A DNA stretch of 47,169 nucleotides. Source: Arachnopeziza araneosa. Its lineage: Eukaryota > Ascomycota > Leotiomycetes > Helotiales > Arachnopezizaceae. This document shows positions 36,574-47,169 of the stretch, one piece after another; position 1 is the first letter of the stretch, and every line of letters starts with the position of its first letter. The stretch lies in contig QYAI01000187.1 of the NCBI GenBank assembly GCA_003988855.1, positions 1 through 47,169 on the forward strand, given 5' to 3'. The notes under the pieces were generated by a model, which saw only the letters and a program-made list of their open reading frames with translations, made no database searches and was not told where the DNA came from. The position numbers and the translations under genes were made by a program.

Positions 36574-38752
36574 CTAGATTCCAGAGACCTTCCGCGTAGC
36601 ACTCATGCTGCCTACCCTTCCGCTAGTCTTACGAACACCAGCACTCTCTTTACTATTCCGTAAGCTATCACCGCTACGCTTTGGGCTCCGAACTTTGCTT
36701 AGTGTGCTTGAGCCGCTTCCCGACTTCATTCCACCTGGAGTCTTAGGGCGAGGGTTTGAGCCTAGATTCTCAATATCATTGCTGGAATCATTGTCGATAG
36801 AGGTATAAATTGTGGTTGTAGTCTGGGATATACTGCGATTCGCTGGGGAACGTGATGTTTTTCGGCTGCTTCGCATACGGAATTGAATCTCTTCTTCCCC
36901 ATCGGGGTCGTCTAAGGATGATCGGTGGATAGAGATCATTTCAGTTTCTCGTTGAATTAGGTGGTCATCTTCAGTCGTGCTATAAGCTGAGACGGTGCGG
37001 CTGTATGGATGATGACGCTCATTCCCTCTGCTGGTCTTGCGAGGTTGGCCTGGCGTGGGTGCTGGAAGGCAATCTTCTTGCACTCCAAGACTATTTCGTT
37101 GCTCATTATCGACCTCCCCAAGCGGTGATCGAGTCCGGCCATTAGGAGGAGTTGCAATCTGACCACTCAACATATATGGCTTCGTCGAAGCTCTGGAAGG
37201 AGTAGTAGGAGCTGTCCGTGCAAGTTTCTCCTTCATTTTGATCTCAAATTGTTCCTCCAACCACCATTCACGGAAAATTCCTTGGTTCAAATGAAGCCAA
37301 TGTTGCTGAGGACCAACAACCATACCAGGTCGCATAAAACGCATATAAGCAATGATTTCATTGGCGGTGAAGCCGTATCTGTAAATAAGATACGCTCCAA
37401 TTAAGCATCCAGTACGCCCAAGCCCTGCTTTGCAGTGAACAGCGATGCCCCTCTTTTTAACTGTGATCATCTGATGTGCCAAAGTAATAAACTTGCGCAC
37501 AGTGTTCAAGGGCGGACAGGTACCGTCATCGAATATCATGTCTAGATGCTCTATCCCTAGCGCGGTAAAGAATGATGGCGAGTATAGTTCCGAGTTCAGA
37601 CGAACAACAAGGCCGATATTGCGCTCATAAAAATGCTTCAGTACATTCTTGAATGGTGCAGGAAGAGTTGGATGCTTATCCACGCCTTCCACAGTAGACG
37701 GTAACGTCGCATAGAGTGGTGAGGACTGTGGAATTGGTGCAACAGGTGTGTGTTGTGGTGATGCAAAAGCAAGGAAGTCTGGAGTTAACCAGTTAAAATC
37801 TCCTTGGTCCACGCGCTCGAATCTCTCGTACTCTTCCAAGTCAAATTGTTGCAATGCACAGAAACCTTGTTCCTTTGCGCGCCACACCCCGTATACAACA
37901 TCTTGCACTGTAATTCCATAATCTGCTTGGCTGTATCCTGCATCGCGGAATGGCATGAGTGGAGGGTCGGCTTGTGCGATTGGGGCTAGAGCTAAATGAG
38001 GAGCCCATGACTGGATGAGAACCATGTATGACGCTAGAAGACACGCAGCATTCGCTCGACCTATTTGCCTGGTTAGTCGTCGTTATAATATGTTGGTTTT
38101 ATAACATACTCCTCGCATCCGCTTTACTCCAAAAGACCACTGGCCTATTCTTGTTCTCAGGCGCGCCAAGAATATCATGGAACATTACCGCAAATCGGTA
38201 CAGATGCCCAATATGAAGTGGCCCGAAATCGTGATGGAATGCATTGTACAGGAGGGTGTCGTCGACTGAAAAATAGCATGGTGGGGTTCGATCTCTCTCG
38301 GAGAGGACAGCAGATGGGCCATCCTGAAGACCTCGTGCAGACCGTTTCGTTGGAGAGCGCCGGGTAGGAATCGGATCAGGATATGGGAAGAGCGTGTCTG
38401 CTGTGGGTGGTGTCGTATAGGACGCTATGTAGAGACGGTCTGTGTATGTTAGCCATGTGAATGGGATTATGACCGGTGGAGGTGGGATTTTGACAGGAGA
38501 TATGAATGCGCCATGAACGATCACAGATGCATTCGAGTCGGTTGAGTCCGATTCGAAAGAATTCATAGCTAGGCCATACGTATTTTGATATTCCATTATA
38601 TTAAAATAAGGATGCTGACTTGGCGATGTGCATTGTTGCGCGCGCAAGGAAGAGGAGTCGATGAGATTTCTTAGACGGTTGCACTTACCAGGAATGAATT
38701 CAATCACTTGCCCATACTTGATGGAAGGAGCCATCTTGGTGCTGTGTGTCAT
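36574..38752 (-). CDS. Cdc14 dual-specificity phosphatase
   Basis: Dephosphorylates Cdk substrates at mitotic exit, cytokinesis and, in filamentous fungi, development (family knowledge). Three exons: 38752-38689, 38439-38110 and 38060-36574; 626 residues, or 620 from the second ATG (38734, MAPSIKYG), which has a good initiation context. The N-terminal domain reads VIEFIPG-DRLYIASYTTPP across intron 1, matching the family. DDTLLYNAFHHDFGPLHIGHLYRFAVMFHDIL follows in exon 2, and SRANAACLLASYMVLIQSW in exon 3. The catalytic loop HCKAGLGRTG has nucleophile Cys335 and Arg341 (numbered from 38734). The tail from about residue 420 is Ser/Arg/Thr-rich, disordered and carries possible Cdk sites. Intron 1 (GTAAGT..CAG, 249 bp) has no in-frame stop and a length divisible by three. 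Intron 2 is GTATGT..TAG, 49 bp. Divergent from pcc1. Confidence 0.93.
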
Positions 38753-39184
38753 GGTCGAGGGTCTCGTGCCAGAAGCTGGTATTTTGAGTATGATGTTTAT
38801 TTGTTGACGTCTCGAAAACCAAGCATGCTCTGGGTTTGAGAAGTAATTGTTCTAGCAGACAGAATTATCTTTAATAACCAGACAATATCTGAAGAAGAGA
38901 AGGTCAAATGCTGTAAAATATGTATTGAGGGAATGTTTGGGTCTCTTGTTTGAAATCGAGTTGTGATGTTCTTCACTCGAAGGAGCTAGTGTAGTTGCCG
39001 CAAGTTCTGTTGACCGAGCAACCTGGGTACCTTTTTGCCCCTGCTGCTGCCCCCTGGCTCAAACTCGATGGTCAAAACTTCGGCTACGAGATGACTTCAG
39101 CAGAACGAGCCTCGCCCTCGTAACTTGAGATTTGGCTTCATGCAAGGATCCCGTCCCGACCACCACCACTCTTCCCCCAAAAAA
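38753..39184. promoter_or_regulatory. Divergent promoter between cdc14 and pcc1
   Basis: 432 bases between the two start codons. CCCC-rich and AT-rich blocks alternate. I see no gene and no site I can name. Confidence 0.5.
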
Positions 39185-39580
39185 ATGGCAGGCTCACAAA
39201 ACCTCGAGTTCCCATGCTTACTGTGCGCGCTCTTCATCCTGCTCTGAGACATAACTCACCTATTTAGAACTATTGACCTCCCTCTCCCCACTGCCCGTCT
39301 AGCAACTGCTGCTCTCCGCGCCTTACAAGTTGACAAAGAACTCTCCCCTCTTGTGCGCCGCTCGTTTTCGACCATCGCTACTTGCGATAGCAATACCGCC
39401 AAGGAGACATCGGTTGAGAAATCTGAAGAGAAGACAATCTTGCGAACAGAATATCGCGCGACGACAAACAGAATGTTGAGAGTTGCAGTTAATGGATTCA
39501 TGGAAAGCTTAAGCGTGGTGCTCGGCGTGATGGAAGAGTTGGATATAGATGTTCTTGAAGCTGAACGAGGCAAGGAATGA
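39185..39580 (+). CDS. KEOPS/EKC complex subunit Pcc1
   Basis: Dimerisation subunit of the complex that makes the tRNA modification t6A and has telomere and transcription roles in yeast. Two exons: 39185-39222 and 39268-39580; 116 residues, typical for fungi. Exon 1 encodes MAGSQNLEFPCLL. Exon 2 continues TIDLPLPTARLATAALRALQ, then VDKELSPLVRRSF and the signature TNRMLRVAVNGFMESLSVVL, ending near GVMEELDIDVLEAERGKE. The 45-bp intron has a poor donor (GTGCGC) but a TAACTC branch and a TTTAG acceptor. It is the only joint that links the methionine to the conserved beta-strand in phase. Read without the intron, exon 1 hits a stop after 20 codons. Confidence 0.88.
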
Positions 39581-40631
39581 AGATCGGAATACTGTAGGAG
39601 GTTTCAATGTGAACAAAAGGAACGTTCCAAATCTGAGGGTTGCTTTCTCTTAAAGGTGGCCAAGCTCTGGACGAGGAACCTAGCCTCTCTGAGTTTATGG
39701 CTCCAAGATGGGAGAGCATACTCATATAAGTCCTTGAACCACGCTATCTTAGGTATGTTATGCAGAGCCTGCTGTTGGAAGCTAGACATCCACGTTATTT
39801 GATCTTGCTATTACCAGCGAACGGAGCTAAATAGCATCCAACAGTATCTTTCAGACAACCGAGTCCATTTAGAATGGAGCAAAACAGATAGAGTGAAACC
39901 TTTCGTAACCTCAAGCATTATTCACTCTTGAATCTTGCATGGTACAGACATATCGTTTGTGATGGACATCGGAGCTGAACGTGTCAATAAGTCCTGATCC
40001 AGTGCTCGCTCAATCACTCTCGAGGTCTTTTTCTCACTCTCAGCCACATTGCTTTACACATAAGAGACGTTTCAAACAAAACTTTACAATCTGCTCACTT
40101 TTACAGTCAGTCTGATCATTAGACTAACATGAGTCCCGTTCAGCAAGAGCTCATAGAGTCTGACCTTTTGGGTGTGCTAACTCAAATTATGACCTTGGGC
40201 TTGAATTGCATCTAGCTTTCCACAAGGGTTTTATTCTTTTCGATTTTAAATCGTTGGAAGGGATGCCAACTTAGTCTATATCATGTGCTAAATAAACCAA
40301 GCAAACAAGCTGCACTCTGCAATTGCCTGAAAACATTATAGACAACAATTGAATGTCACAACTACATTGCGTATATCGGTTGCATTTATTACATTTTTCT
40401 CATTGTAGATAGTCACAACTACCATCCGATAAAAAGGTACAGTTGTTAGCCACCCACAAGAGAGGCTTGAGCCTGCTCAAATATTAATATACCGTCCTCA
40501 GGTCACCCATGCATTGCCTAAACTCCGTAACATGTGATTCTAACACAAGCCTCCCATATGCAAGGTATCATAATTCAAACGTAAATCCAAAGTCATCCTT
40601 CATCACCTCTTCATTATTACCTTCTGCACCA
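39581..40631. other. Convergent region between pcc1 and the bHLH gene
   Basis: About 1.05 kb, AT-rich, presumed 3' UTRs and spacer. Short open frames on the minus strand (39498-39789) overlap the pcc1 end and resemble nothing. No gene supported. Confidence 0.5.
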
Positions 40632-42667
40632 TCATGCCTTCGTCTTCAATTCTTTCTCCGCGTCTTCCGCTCTTTTATTTGCCTCGGCTAGATCTTGTTT
40701 CAACTGCTTGATATATTCAATGGCCTGTTCAACTGTGCTGGCCTTGCTGTTTGCGCTTTGGGAGCTTCCTTTTCCCGCTATGAGTTCGTTCCCCTCTCCC
40801 GCGTCCCCACTTCCGCTCTTCTCATTGCCACTGTCCTTAGCTTGGCCTCGAGGCAACAAGGTTGCGATTTCTTGGAGCGCAGAATTGATTCTGTTTCTGC
40901 GACCTTGCTCTGCAATTTTATGCGAGGTACGTTTAGATGTTAGATTGGTTGATAGCTCGGTTGGGTACGAAACACCTGGAAGATGAGTGCCTTCTAAGAT
41001 ATTTTGATAATTGGACTTGGATGCCAGCAACAGAGAAGCCGTGTCTTCATTAACCTTCCCACCGCCCGGCAAGAGAGGTTTTATACTCGGAGAAATTCTG
41101 GGTAACAGAGCGGGCGAAGCGAGAACAGAGTTGCTTGACCTCTTTTTGGAGCTGCGAGGAATGACTTGAGCTTTTCGAGATCCATTTGCACCATTCATAG
41201 CATCAATCTGAGGACTTTGACTTGCGGAAGCGGCAGTCCTTGGACGGGAGAAGACAGGAGAAGGTAGAGGTTGAAAACCCGGGGTTTTAATGCTTATCGA
41301 GCTCATAGTTGGTGTGACTTGACCATCAGACTGGGTGTCAAGTCGTGAGAGTGGTGGTCTGTTGGCTGTAGCAGCTTCAGGTAGTGCAAATCCGTCCATT
41401 CCGGGATCGTCTAGATCCATACTTTGGCTGCTCTGCTGATCAAGTTGACTTGGCGATTGAGTGATTCTCATTAATGATGCCGGGGTAGCAGGTGATCCAA
41501 GGACTAGGTTTGGACCTCTCCCATTCGCTTTCTGAGCTTGAATGAATGGAGATCTGGTGGTTGCTGAGCTAGGTGGTGGGACAGGTGGAGGTGCCATATC
41601 CGACAAATGCTCAGGAGAGATAGAACCATTTTCTGATTCTTCTGTACTAACTGCCGAATGGGAAGAGCTAGTTCCTTTTGAATTTTCGGCTCCTTCATGG
41701 GGAGGTTCCATGATATCACCCAAAGCTTGGGCAGTCATCGTCGCGCTTTTCCTTCCCCTCTTCGGTTTCACGATGGGAGATTGTCTGACTGCTCGACCAC
41801 CTCGGGACTTTTGCAAGGACTTTTTGCTAGATTTTCTGGCAAGGATATTTGTGCTGCCAGGAGCAGAATGGGACTCGAGATTTGGATCAATGGGCGAGTT
41901 CGTTGTTCCAGAGGGTCGCTGATCGTAGACGGACGAATCTTCATTTTGTGCATGCAATGCAGGAGAACTCAGCGGGCTAAAGTATGCACCAGGAACGGTA
42001 TACTCGGGGATGTTGAAGTGAGCTTCGAGAGGTGTTACGGCTGGTGACACAAGTGGGGTAAATGCCATCTATTCCATGGTCAGAACTCTGATACTGCATT
42101 ACGACCTTGAAAACTCACATCTTGTTCTTTCGCCAGCCGATATCTATCATATATAGCTTGGTGCTGCGGGTCGGACTGAGAGAAGAATTGAGAATTGCTG
42201 CTGTGCATTTCTATACTGTTCGGAGTTGCAGGTATCATCCTATTTTGGGCATAGAAATTCCGCTGCTGCTCTTCTTGGAGCTGTCTTTGTTGCTGCTGGT
42301 GTCTCTGCTGTTGCAGGTACTGAATTTGTGCATCCAGCTCCGAGAGGCTATCACTGGATGATTGTCCATGTCCCAGAGGAGGGCCATGTATAGCAGCTTG
42401 ACTCGCCGATGTCGTTAACGCAGGCATATGCTCCTGCATTGTAGTATCTTGCCCATTCGGCACCCGCCCACTGTCCATTCCAGTATCCATGGCTTCCACC
42501 GCGTCATTCTGCATCAGCTGTCCGCTTTGGTTTTGTGAGTTGAAATCCTGAAAGTCGAATTGCAGCCCATCTCCAAGGCCCATGTTGAGGAATTGTTGAA
42601 AATCATCCTGCGATGGGACTGATAGAGTCGGGTCTTGACTGTGCCATACGACTGAGGAGTCCATCAT
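40632..42667 (-). CDS. bHLH transcription factor, NUC-1/PalcA (Pho4) type
   Basis: Likely activator of phosphate-starvation genes, in the nucleus, binding CACGTG-like E-boxes (family knowledge). Two exons: 42667-42119 and 42068-40632; 661 residues. The intron (GTGAGT..TAG, 50 bp) is phase 0, and exon 2 begins MAFTPLVSPAVTPLEAHF, a block conserved in this family. Residues 100-170 are Gln-rich (activation-like). The middle is Ser/Pro-rich with Lys/Arg patches that could be nuclear localisation signals. The basic region SHKIAEQGRRNRIN (about 560) shows the His-Glu-Arg pattern that reads CACGTG. Helix 1 is SALQEIATLLP. A long Gly/Ser/Lys loop follows, then helix 2 TVEQAIEYIKQLKQDL, running into a heptad-like Glu/Lys/Ala tail. 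The long loop is usual for fungal NUC-1/PalcA. Pho4 versus another bHLH subgroup cannot be proven here. Confidence 0.85.
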
Positions 42668-45264
42668 GATTCGAGCGAGGTGAGATTAACGAGGGTTTCG
42701 TATCGCGGAGATAGGATTCGCGAGCAGGCGGAGAGACTTGGACGAAGGGAAGGATTGTAGAGACTCTTAATCCATGCGAATCAGAATGGCTCCGACTTTA
42801 TCAGAGGTGAAGGGTTGGCCGAGGTTCGCCGATTGCGGCTTGCCGGCTATCGATCAGATTCGCAGTTGTGAGGATAATCTCATCTCCTGCTTGATGGGAG
42901 AGAAACTGGTTGTCGCGAATAACGCGCGGGGGCTGTTGCTTTTTTTCTCTGGCGGGCTTAGTGGAGTGGTCCTGTATTTATCGCCGTAGTGAGTCGTCGT
43001 CGTTCCATTCTGGAAAGGCTTGCAGGTCGGGGGGCCCTTGATCGCTTTCTCCCCCACCCTCTCTCTCTCTCTCTCTCGCTTACCTCCCTCTCGCCAAACC
43101 ACCAACACTTCATCCCCCCCCAACGCGACAAAAATACAAGCCATGAGCCTCAGAGCCCGCAAACGCCGTCATGGGCCTTGCTCGACTCCCACCATGGACG
43201 AGCGACGCAGGAGCATGATCGTGGCCGATCCAGGTCAGACCCGCGGATCACGCGGCCAGGGAGCTCACTATGCTTACACTGCCAAAAGGGCTGCGGCTGT
43301 TTAACGCCATTAATGTGGCTGCCTCTATCAACACCATTTTCTGCTTCTCGATCCGCACGCTTCAGACTGTTCGTCACTCCTGTCCGAGGATTTGCTCAAT
43401 TTCTAGGATGCTGACGAGTCTCTCTCTTTCTCTGTCTCTCCCCTTATAACGGGACTCTCGGTTTCAATGTCAAGTTCAGGCCTGCACCATCCCTCGCCAG
43501 CAGCCAGAAGAGAATGATCAGCCTTGCATTCTCTGCGCCGGTCGTCATCTGCAAAGCTTCCCGCTCTCCCTCCGGGATCCTGCAGCACCATGGTCCTGTA
43601 CTTGGTTGATTGGCGCCAACAGCATCAACTCCTGTGCGTCTTCTCAGCTTCAGACTCCGTCTTAGGCAGTGTCCGTCGTCTCTTGCCAAGCTATCCAGAG
43701 AGGCCCAAGGAGGGTGTGAGAGAGTAGCCGTTCGTGTCTTAGTACACCCTTCTCTCTGAAGTCGTCGGATGTGGTCAAGAGGATACCCCAAGCCATCACG
43801 ATCCAGAGTCCAATGACTGCACCAGGGCGATTTCAAAACGAAAACTCGTTCATCATTTCGGAATGGGAAGCCCCAAACATTGGACCATTGAAGCTTAGTC
43901 TAGCGGTCGAGACTTTCTTTGAGTTGCCTACTTCTCAGCGCCAGTGCTTCAACATGGCTTTCCTCGTCACCGGCATCTAGCGATTCTGTGCATCAAGCCA
44001 TACGCCCCTTTTCTTCAAGTCAGCCAGGAGAAGTCCGATGAAATCTCCTTTTTGGTCAGACAGCCTCTGTCATTCGAGGATGCTACATCATGAGCCCAAT
44101 CAACACATGCAGACTCCCCAAAGAGGGACCAACCCTGCAAGCCCCGGGGCCTTTTAGACCTTCCAGAAAGGCTTCTAGAAGAAATTTTCAATTGTTCGGT
44201 GCAGACGCCAGGCGTGGAGAAGTCTGAGGTAAACGGACGGACATCGAGGGAGAGATGACCAATGAAACCCCATCTTTCAAGAACGTTGGCTTTCCATTGG
44301 CGGGCACAGACCAGGCCTGCTGGGGACGAGGAGCCTTGCTTCAGCGAGCCAAACACATGGTGGAATCAATAAACCTTCACCAACATATCAACAACTCCAT
44401 ACCAGATGAAGATTGTGTTTCCACGCAGAGGCCTGAACAGTCTAGAGCTCCATCCTATTTCCTCGGAAGAATCCACGCTTTTGGCCTTCAACTTCTCAAA
44501 CCCGGCCTCTTCTGAGTTGCCACTCATCCCGCGCCAGCCGCTGCAGAGTTGTTTCGGCTGACAATAATGCTGCTCTAATTCGACCTTTTTCAAAGCCTTG
44601 TCTTGAATTCGCTATTTGCTTCTTCCATTTTCCTCCACAGTCGGGCTCTACCATTCCGTTCCCCAGGATACCCGCCGGAGGAACCGTGAAGGATCGAGTT
44701 TGCATAAGGTGGAACGAAACCTTTCCACCGAGTCGGTTACGGCGCATACTGAGCTTCCTCAATGAGATGCATCCGAGCCGTGTTCAATCTTCCTCGCCCT
44801 GACATTCGTCTTTCGAGGTTTGAGTGTCGCGTGCACTACAACTGTTGAGGACACCAATTATGCCTCAAACGAGGCTGATCCTACTTGGGCTATTCTTGCA
44901 ACATGGAAGTAGTATGATGCCGAAAACACATCGAGGCAGAGTCAGCTCAAGGTTGAGGGACTTCTTGCTCGGTTTCAAGCAGCAAGAGCCAAGAACGGAA
45001 TCGGAGCAGGAGGTATGGCCGGTAGCTCCTTCATGTTTTGACACTAGGCATCTTTGAACTCAGCGGTAATAAGTCTTGATGCTCCCTTGTCTAGAACTAA
45101 TTTGAAATGGGATTTTCAAGAAGACTTGCTGTTAACCTTTAGAAGTAGGTAATAGGTCTAGTTGACACGATCCCCAATTACCAAATACCTTATGATTAAG
45201 ACAGTTTTAGCATTCGAATACCGACTCCCTTCTATTTCGAACTCTTCACATTACCTCCGCATTC
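42668..45264. other. Promoter of the bHLH gene and gene-poor, degenerate DNA
   Basis: The first few hundred bases are the bHLH promoter and leader, with a (TC)n tract near 43060-43078. A leader-like stretch then precedes a short open frame starting at 43143 (MSLRARKRRHGPCSTPTMDE), about 50 codons to 43304; I do not recognise it. The rest, to 45264, has only short, overlapping open frames on both strands without family resemblance. No intact gene supported. Confidence 0.45.
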
Positions 45265-46175
45265 TACCCTTTCGATCACATTCCGATTATAACCCTCACT
45301 GTTCACAATACCTGAGAGATCCATCGACTGGTTGGTGTCTACCAAACCTTCCTTTCAGACCTACTGGGCTACCTCTTTTCCAGAAACACCCAGCCCATAA
45401 ATCGTGGTCTTTGGGCAGATGAAAATTTTGCACCTAACCGTAAAGCTTTGATGATATTCACAGCAGAACGAATACCGCTATCAAATATTACCCCCAACTT
45501 ATCTCCTACTACTTTAACAATCTCAAGAAGCATTTCAAACAAATCTGTTGCACCATTAGCTGCCTTCCACCATTGATTACTGACAATCATAGCAGTATAC
45601 CCGTACTGATGCCGCATACTTGTTTGGCTTTCAAGACAATGCGCCCACCCCAACGATTCTTCAGCAAGGCATTCACATTCCAAATATACACTAACTCTTA
45701 GACGCGCCAAAGATCTCTCCTCACTCGTCTTTTCCGCATCCTCTCAAACCGCTTCCACGCTTCTGTTCAAGCCTTCTTCCAAAATCCGGATCGATGATAC
45801 CCGTTCTGTGTTTCACGCCTTTCGAAAGTAGAATATAATCACCTTTTGAGTCTGCGGTCTTCTGTGGACCACACCACGTAACAAGTATTACGACCAGGAC
45901 TTTATATTTATACCTCTTGGCGTGGGCCAGAAGCAAAGCAGTTATATTACTATTCAGAGGCTAATACAATTAGCACTATTTCAGGTCACTAGGACTCATT
46001 GTTACAATGTCTTCAACGGAAAACAAAGATGTATAACTAAGAAGGTGTGGGATAGCTGTGTCAGCGCAGACAGATGCAAGTCCTGTTTCTTTGTTCTTGT
46101 GAAAGATGGTTCGAACACCTACGAGAGCTATCAGAGGGGGTTCTCTAGATAGCCTTTTAGTCTCTCTAAAAATAC
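45265..46175 (-). pseudogene. Decayed FMN-dependent alpha-hydroxy-acid dehydrogenase (lactate 2-monooxygenase-like)
   Basis: Fragments in successive frames on the minus strand follow the order of this family. They are: PPLIALVGVRTIFHKNKETGLASVCAD (about 46140-46000); LNSNITALLLAHAKRYKYKVLVV and the following SKGVKHRTGIIDPDFGRRL (about 45955-45760); YGYTAMIVSN, then EIVKVVGDKLGVIFDSGIR and SAVNIIKALRLGAK (about 45610-45440); and IYGLGVSGKE and QSMDLSGIVNSEGYN near the end (about 45400-45270). Damage seen: a TGG-to-TAG stop at 45961-45963 where the family has LYWP, a one-base insertion in the HGGRQ active-site loop (about 45570), further frame changes, and a disrupted GRP region. No complete enzyme can be made. 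Intact members oxidise L-lactate or related 2-hydroxy acids using FMN. The surrounding DNA is also degenerate, so this is an old relic. Confidence 0.8.
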
Positions 46176-47169
46176 AATTTGTGAGCTGGATATTAGAAAG
46201 AATAATCAATATTTTCTCCAACAACTTGACCTTCAAGCTCCAATGAGTAGTCAATCTTAACATTATGAACGTCCATTTCCACTACCTCAATGCGAACCGA
46301 TAAGCATCTACAGTCGCTCATTCTCCAGCACCACCCTCGACATAGCTATATGCTATTAGCTTTCAGATGCTCTTTGCTTAAACCTCGCGTTTGATCTAGA
46401 CCGTGGTTACGAGCGACAGATTCTTTTGCAGACCATTCCTACTCTCGGAAGCTCGTGGTTAGTATAGTCAAGAGGTTAAAGATAAGGCGATTCAGCCTTC
46501 GCTAGTCTCAGTTTGAAGAGCGCTATATCGAGGGAGCTCCTTGCTACCGCGAACAGATCGTCGAGCAGATCTGCTTCTCTACTGCTCATGACCATGCCGC
46601 CAGATGGCACGGTTAGCCAATTCCAGAAGTTCGACATCAACAGATGGAACGAGTGATGGAGAGAGGTTAGACAGATTGCGCGCTGAAGGGGCGGGAGACT
46701 TGTCTCTTTGGTGTACTCGGGTTCACGGGACAACGCCCCACCTAAGCAATGCCCCACGCAAAAAAATCCAACACATTAGAAATACTTAGAACTCAACCAA
46801 AATTAGTCGTATTTAGATGTACTTTTTGTGAAATTGATTTTCTGATCAAGGAGAATCGAATGATATAATTTAAAAAGTAAAAGAATAGCTATCTTTGCTT
46901 GATTTTGACTACTCGTCTAGCTCTTGTTGTAACTACTTTCGGAGCAATTTCAGCGGCTTTTACTTCCTAGCCTTTACCTTTGCTCTTCTTCGCTTTGCTG
47001 GTATTGTAGGCGGAATAGTAGAAGCTTTAGATCGTAGTAGAAGAGAAGTCGAAGAAAGATCGAAGCTTGAAAGCTGAATTAGCAATAAATCTTCTAAAAG
47101 CGGTAGGGGTAAGAGTTCACGATTGCACGGTCAGAACACGTGAATGATGAATCTGTTATTTCAAGAAGG
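46176..47169. other. Degenerate right end without a supported gene
   Basis: A short coherent minus-strand stretch around 46290-46200 (VKIDYSLELEGQVVGENIDY) could be a remnant of another gene; I cannot name the family. Minus-strand frame 46476-46757 ends in a Leu/Arg-rich helical segment that I do not recognise. The stretch 46760-47169 is AT-rich, with a short plus-strand frame of low value and a CACGTG at about 47138. Decayed mobile or laterally moved DNA is possible but not shown. Confidence 0.4.

Noticed and set aside
46095..46125. B-box-like GGTTCGAAC suggesting a tRNA gene
   Set aside because: No A-box or acceptor stem pairing around it; the bases are the antisense of GVRTIF in the dehydrogenase relic.
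46895..47077. Possible transposase C-terminal remnant at the right edge
   Set aside because: Lys/Arg-rich minus-strand frames were suggestive, but there is no catalytic motif, terminal repeat or clear family match.

Overview
The window looks like nuclear DNA of a filamentous ascomycete (Pezizomycotina). The genes are split by short introns (about 45-70 bp, mostly GTAAGT-type donors, CTAAC-type branch sites, TAG/CAG acceptors). Promoters and leaders are pyrimidine-rich, and the gene content is typical: a group III HAMP-repeat histidine kinase, a NUC-1/PalcA-type bHLH factor and a Csx1-type RRM protein. A leotiomycete (Botrytis/Sclerotinia relative) is possible, but that is a guess. I see no tRNA, rRNA, CRISPR array, intact transposon, or bacterial or viral gene.

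Layout. 1-3.9 kb: leader-like and low-complexity DNA (C run, CAC repeat, 17-nt G run) with one or two unassigned open frames. 4.0-7.1 kb (-): an F-box protein. 8.1-12.3 kb (+): a C2/Munc13-homology protein of the Git1 type. 14.4-18.8 kb (+): a complete Nik1/Os-1/Bos1-type histidine kinase. 18.8-25.4 kb: a 6.5 kb stretch with no gene I can support. 25.4-27.1 kb (+): a three-RRM Csx1/Nam8-type protein. 28.0-29.8 kb (-): a Laa2-like AP-1 accessory protein. 30.2-32.5 kb (+): nucleoporin Nsp1. 32.9-33.5 kb (-): a small coiled-coil protein with a reading-frame puzzle. 34.7-35.7 kb (+): a 14-3-3 protein. 36.6-38.8 kb (-): the Cdc14 phosphatase. 39.2-39.6 kb (+): the KEOPS subunit Pcc1. 40.6-42.7 kb (-): a bHLH phosphate regulator. 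42.7-47.2 kb: gene-poor, degenerate DNA that contains a decayed FMN-dependent alpha-hydroxy-acid dehydrogenase on the minus strand.

The genes do not form a pathway cluster. They are conserved housekeeping and signalling genes: osmosensing (histidine kinase), glucose/cAMP or membrane-traffic signalling (C2/MUN), mRNA regulation (Csx1), clathrin traffic (Laa2), nuclear pore (Nsp1), phosphoprotein binding (14-3-3), mitotic exit (Cdc14), tRNA t6A synthesis (Pcc1) and phosphate regulation (bHLH). I found no new multi-gene system. The best leads are at gene-structure level: an in-frame, stop-free 249-bp intron in cdc14, a central exon whose splice phases contradict its evident coding frame, and splice choices near the ends of the kinase and csx1 genes. 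The remaining leads are a triplicated motif in the Laa2-like protein, the dehydrogenase relic, and the large silent region carrying three CACGTG sites.
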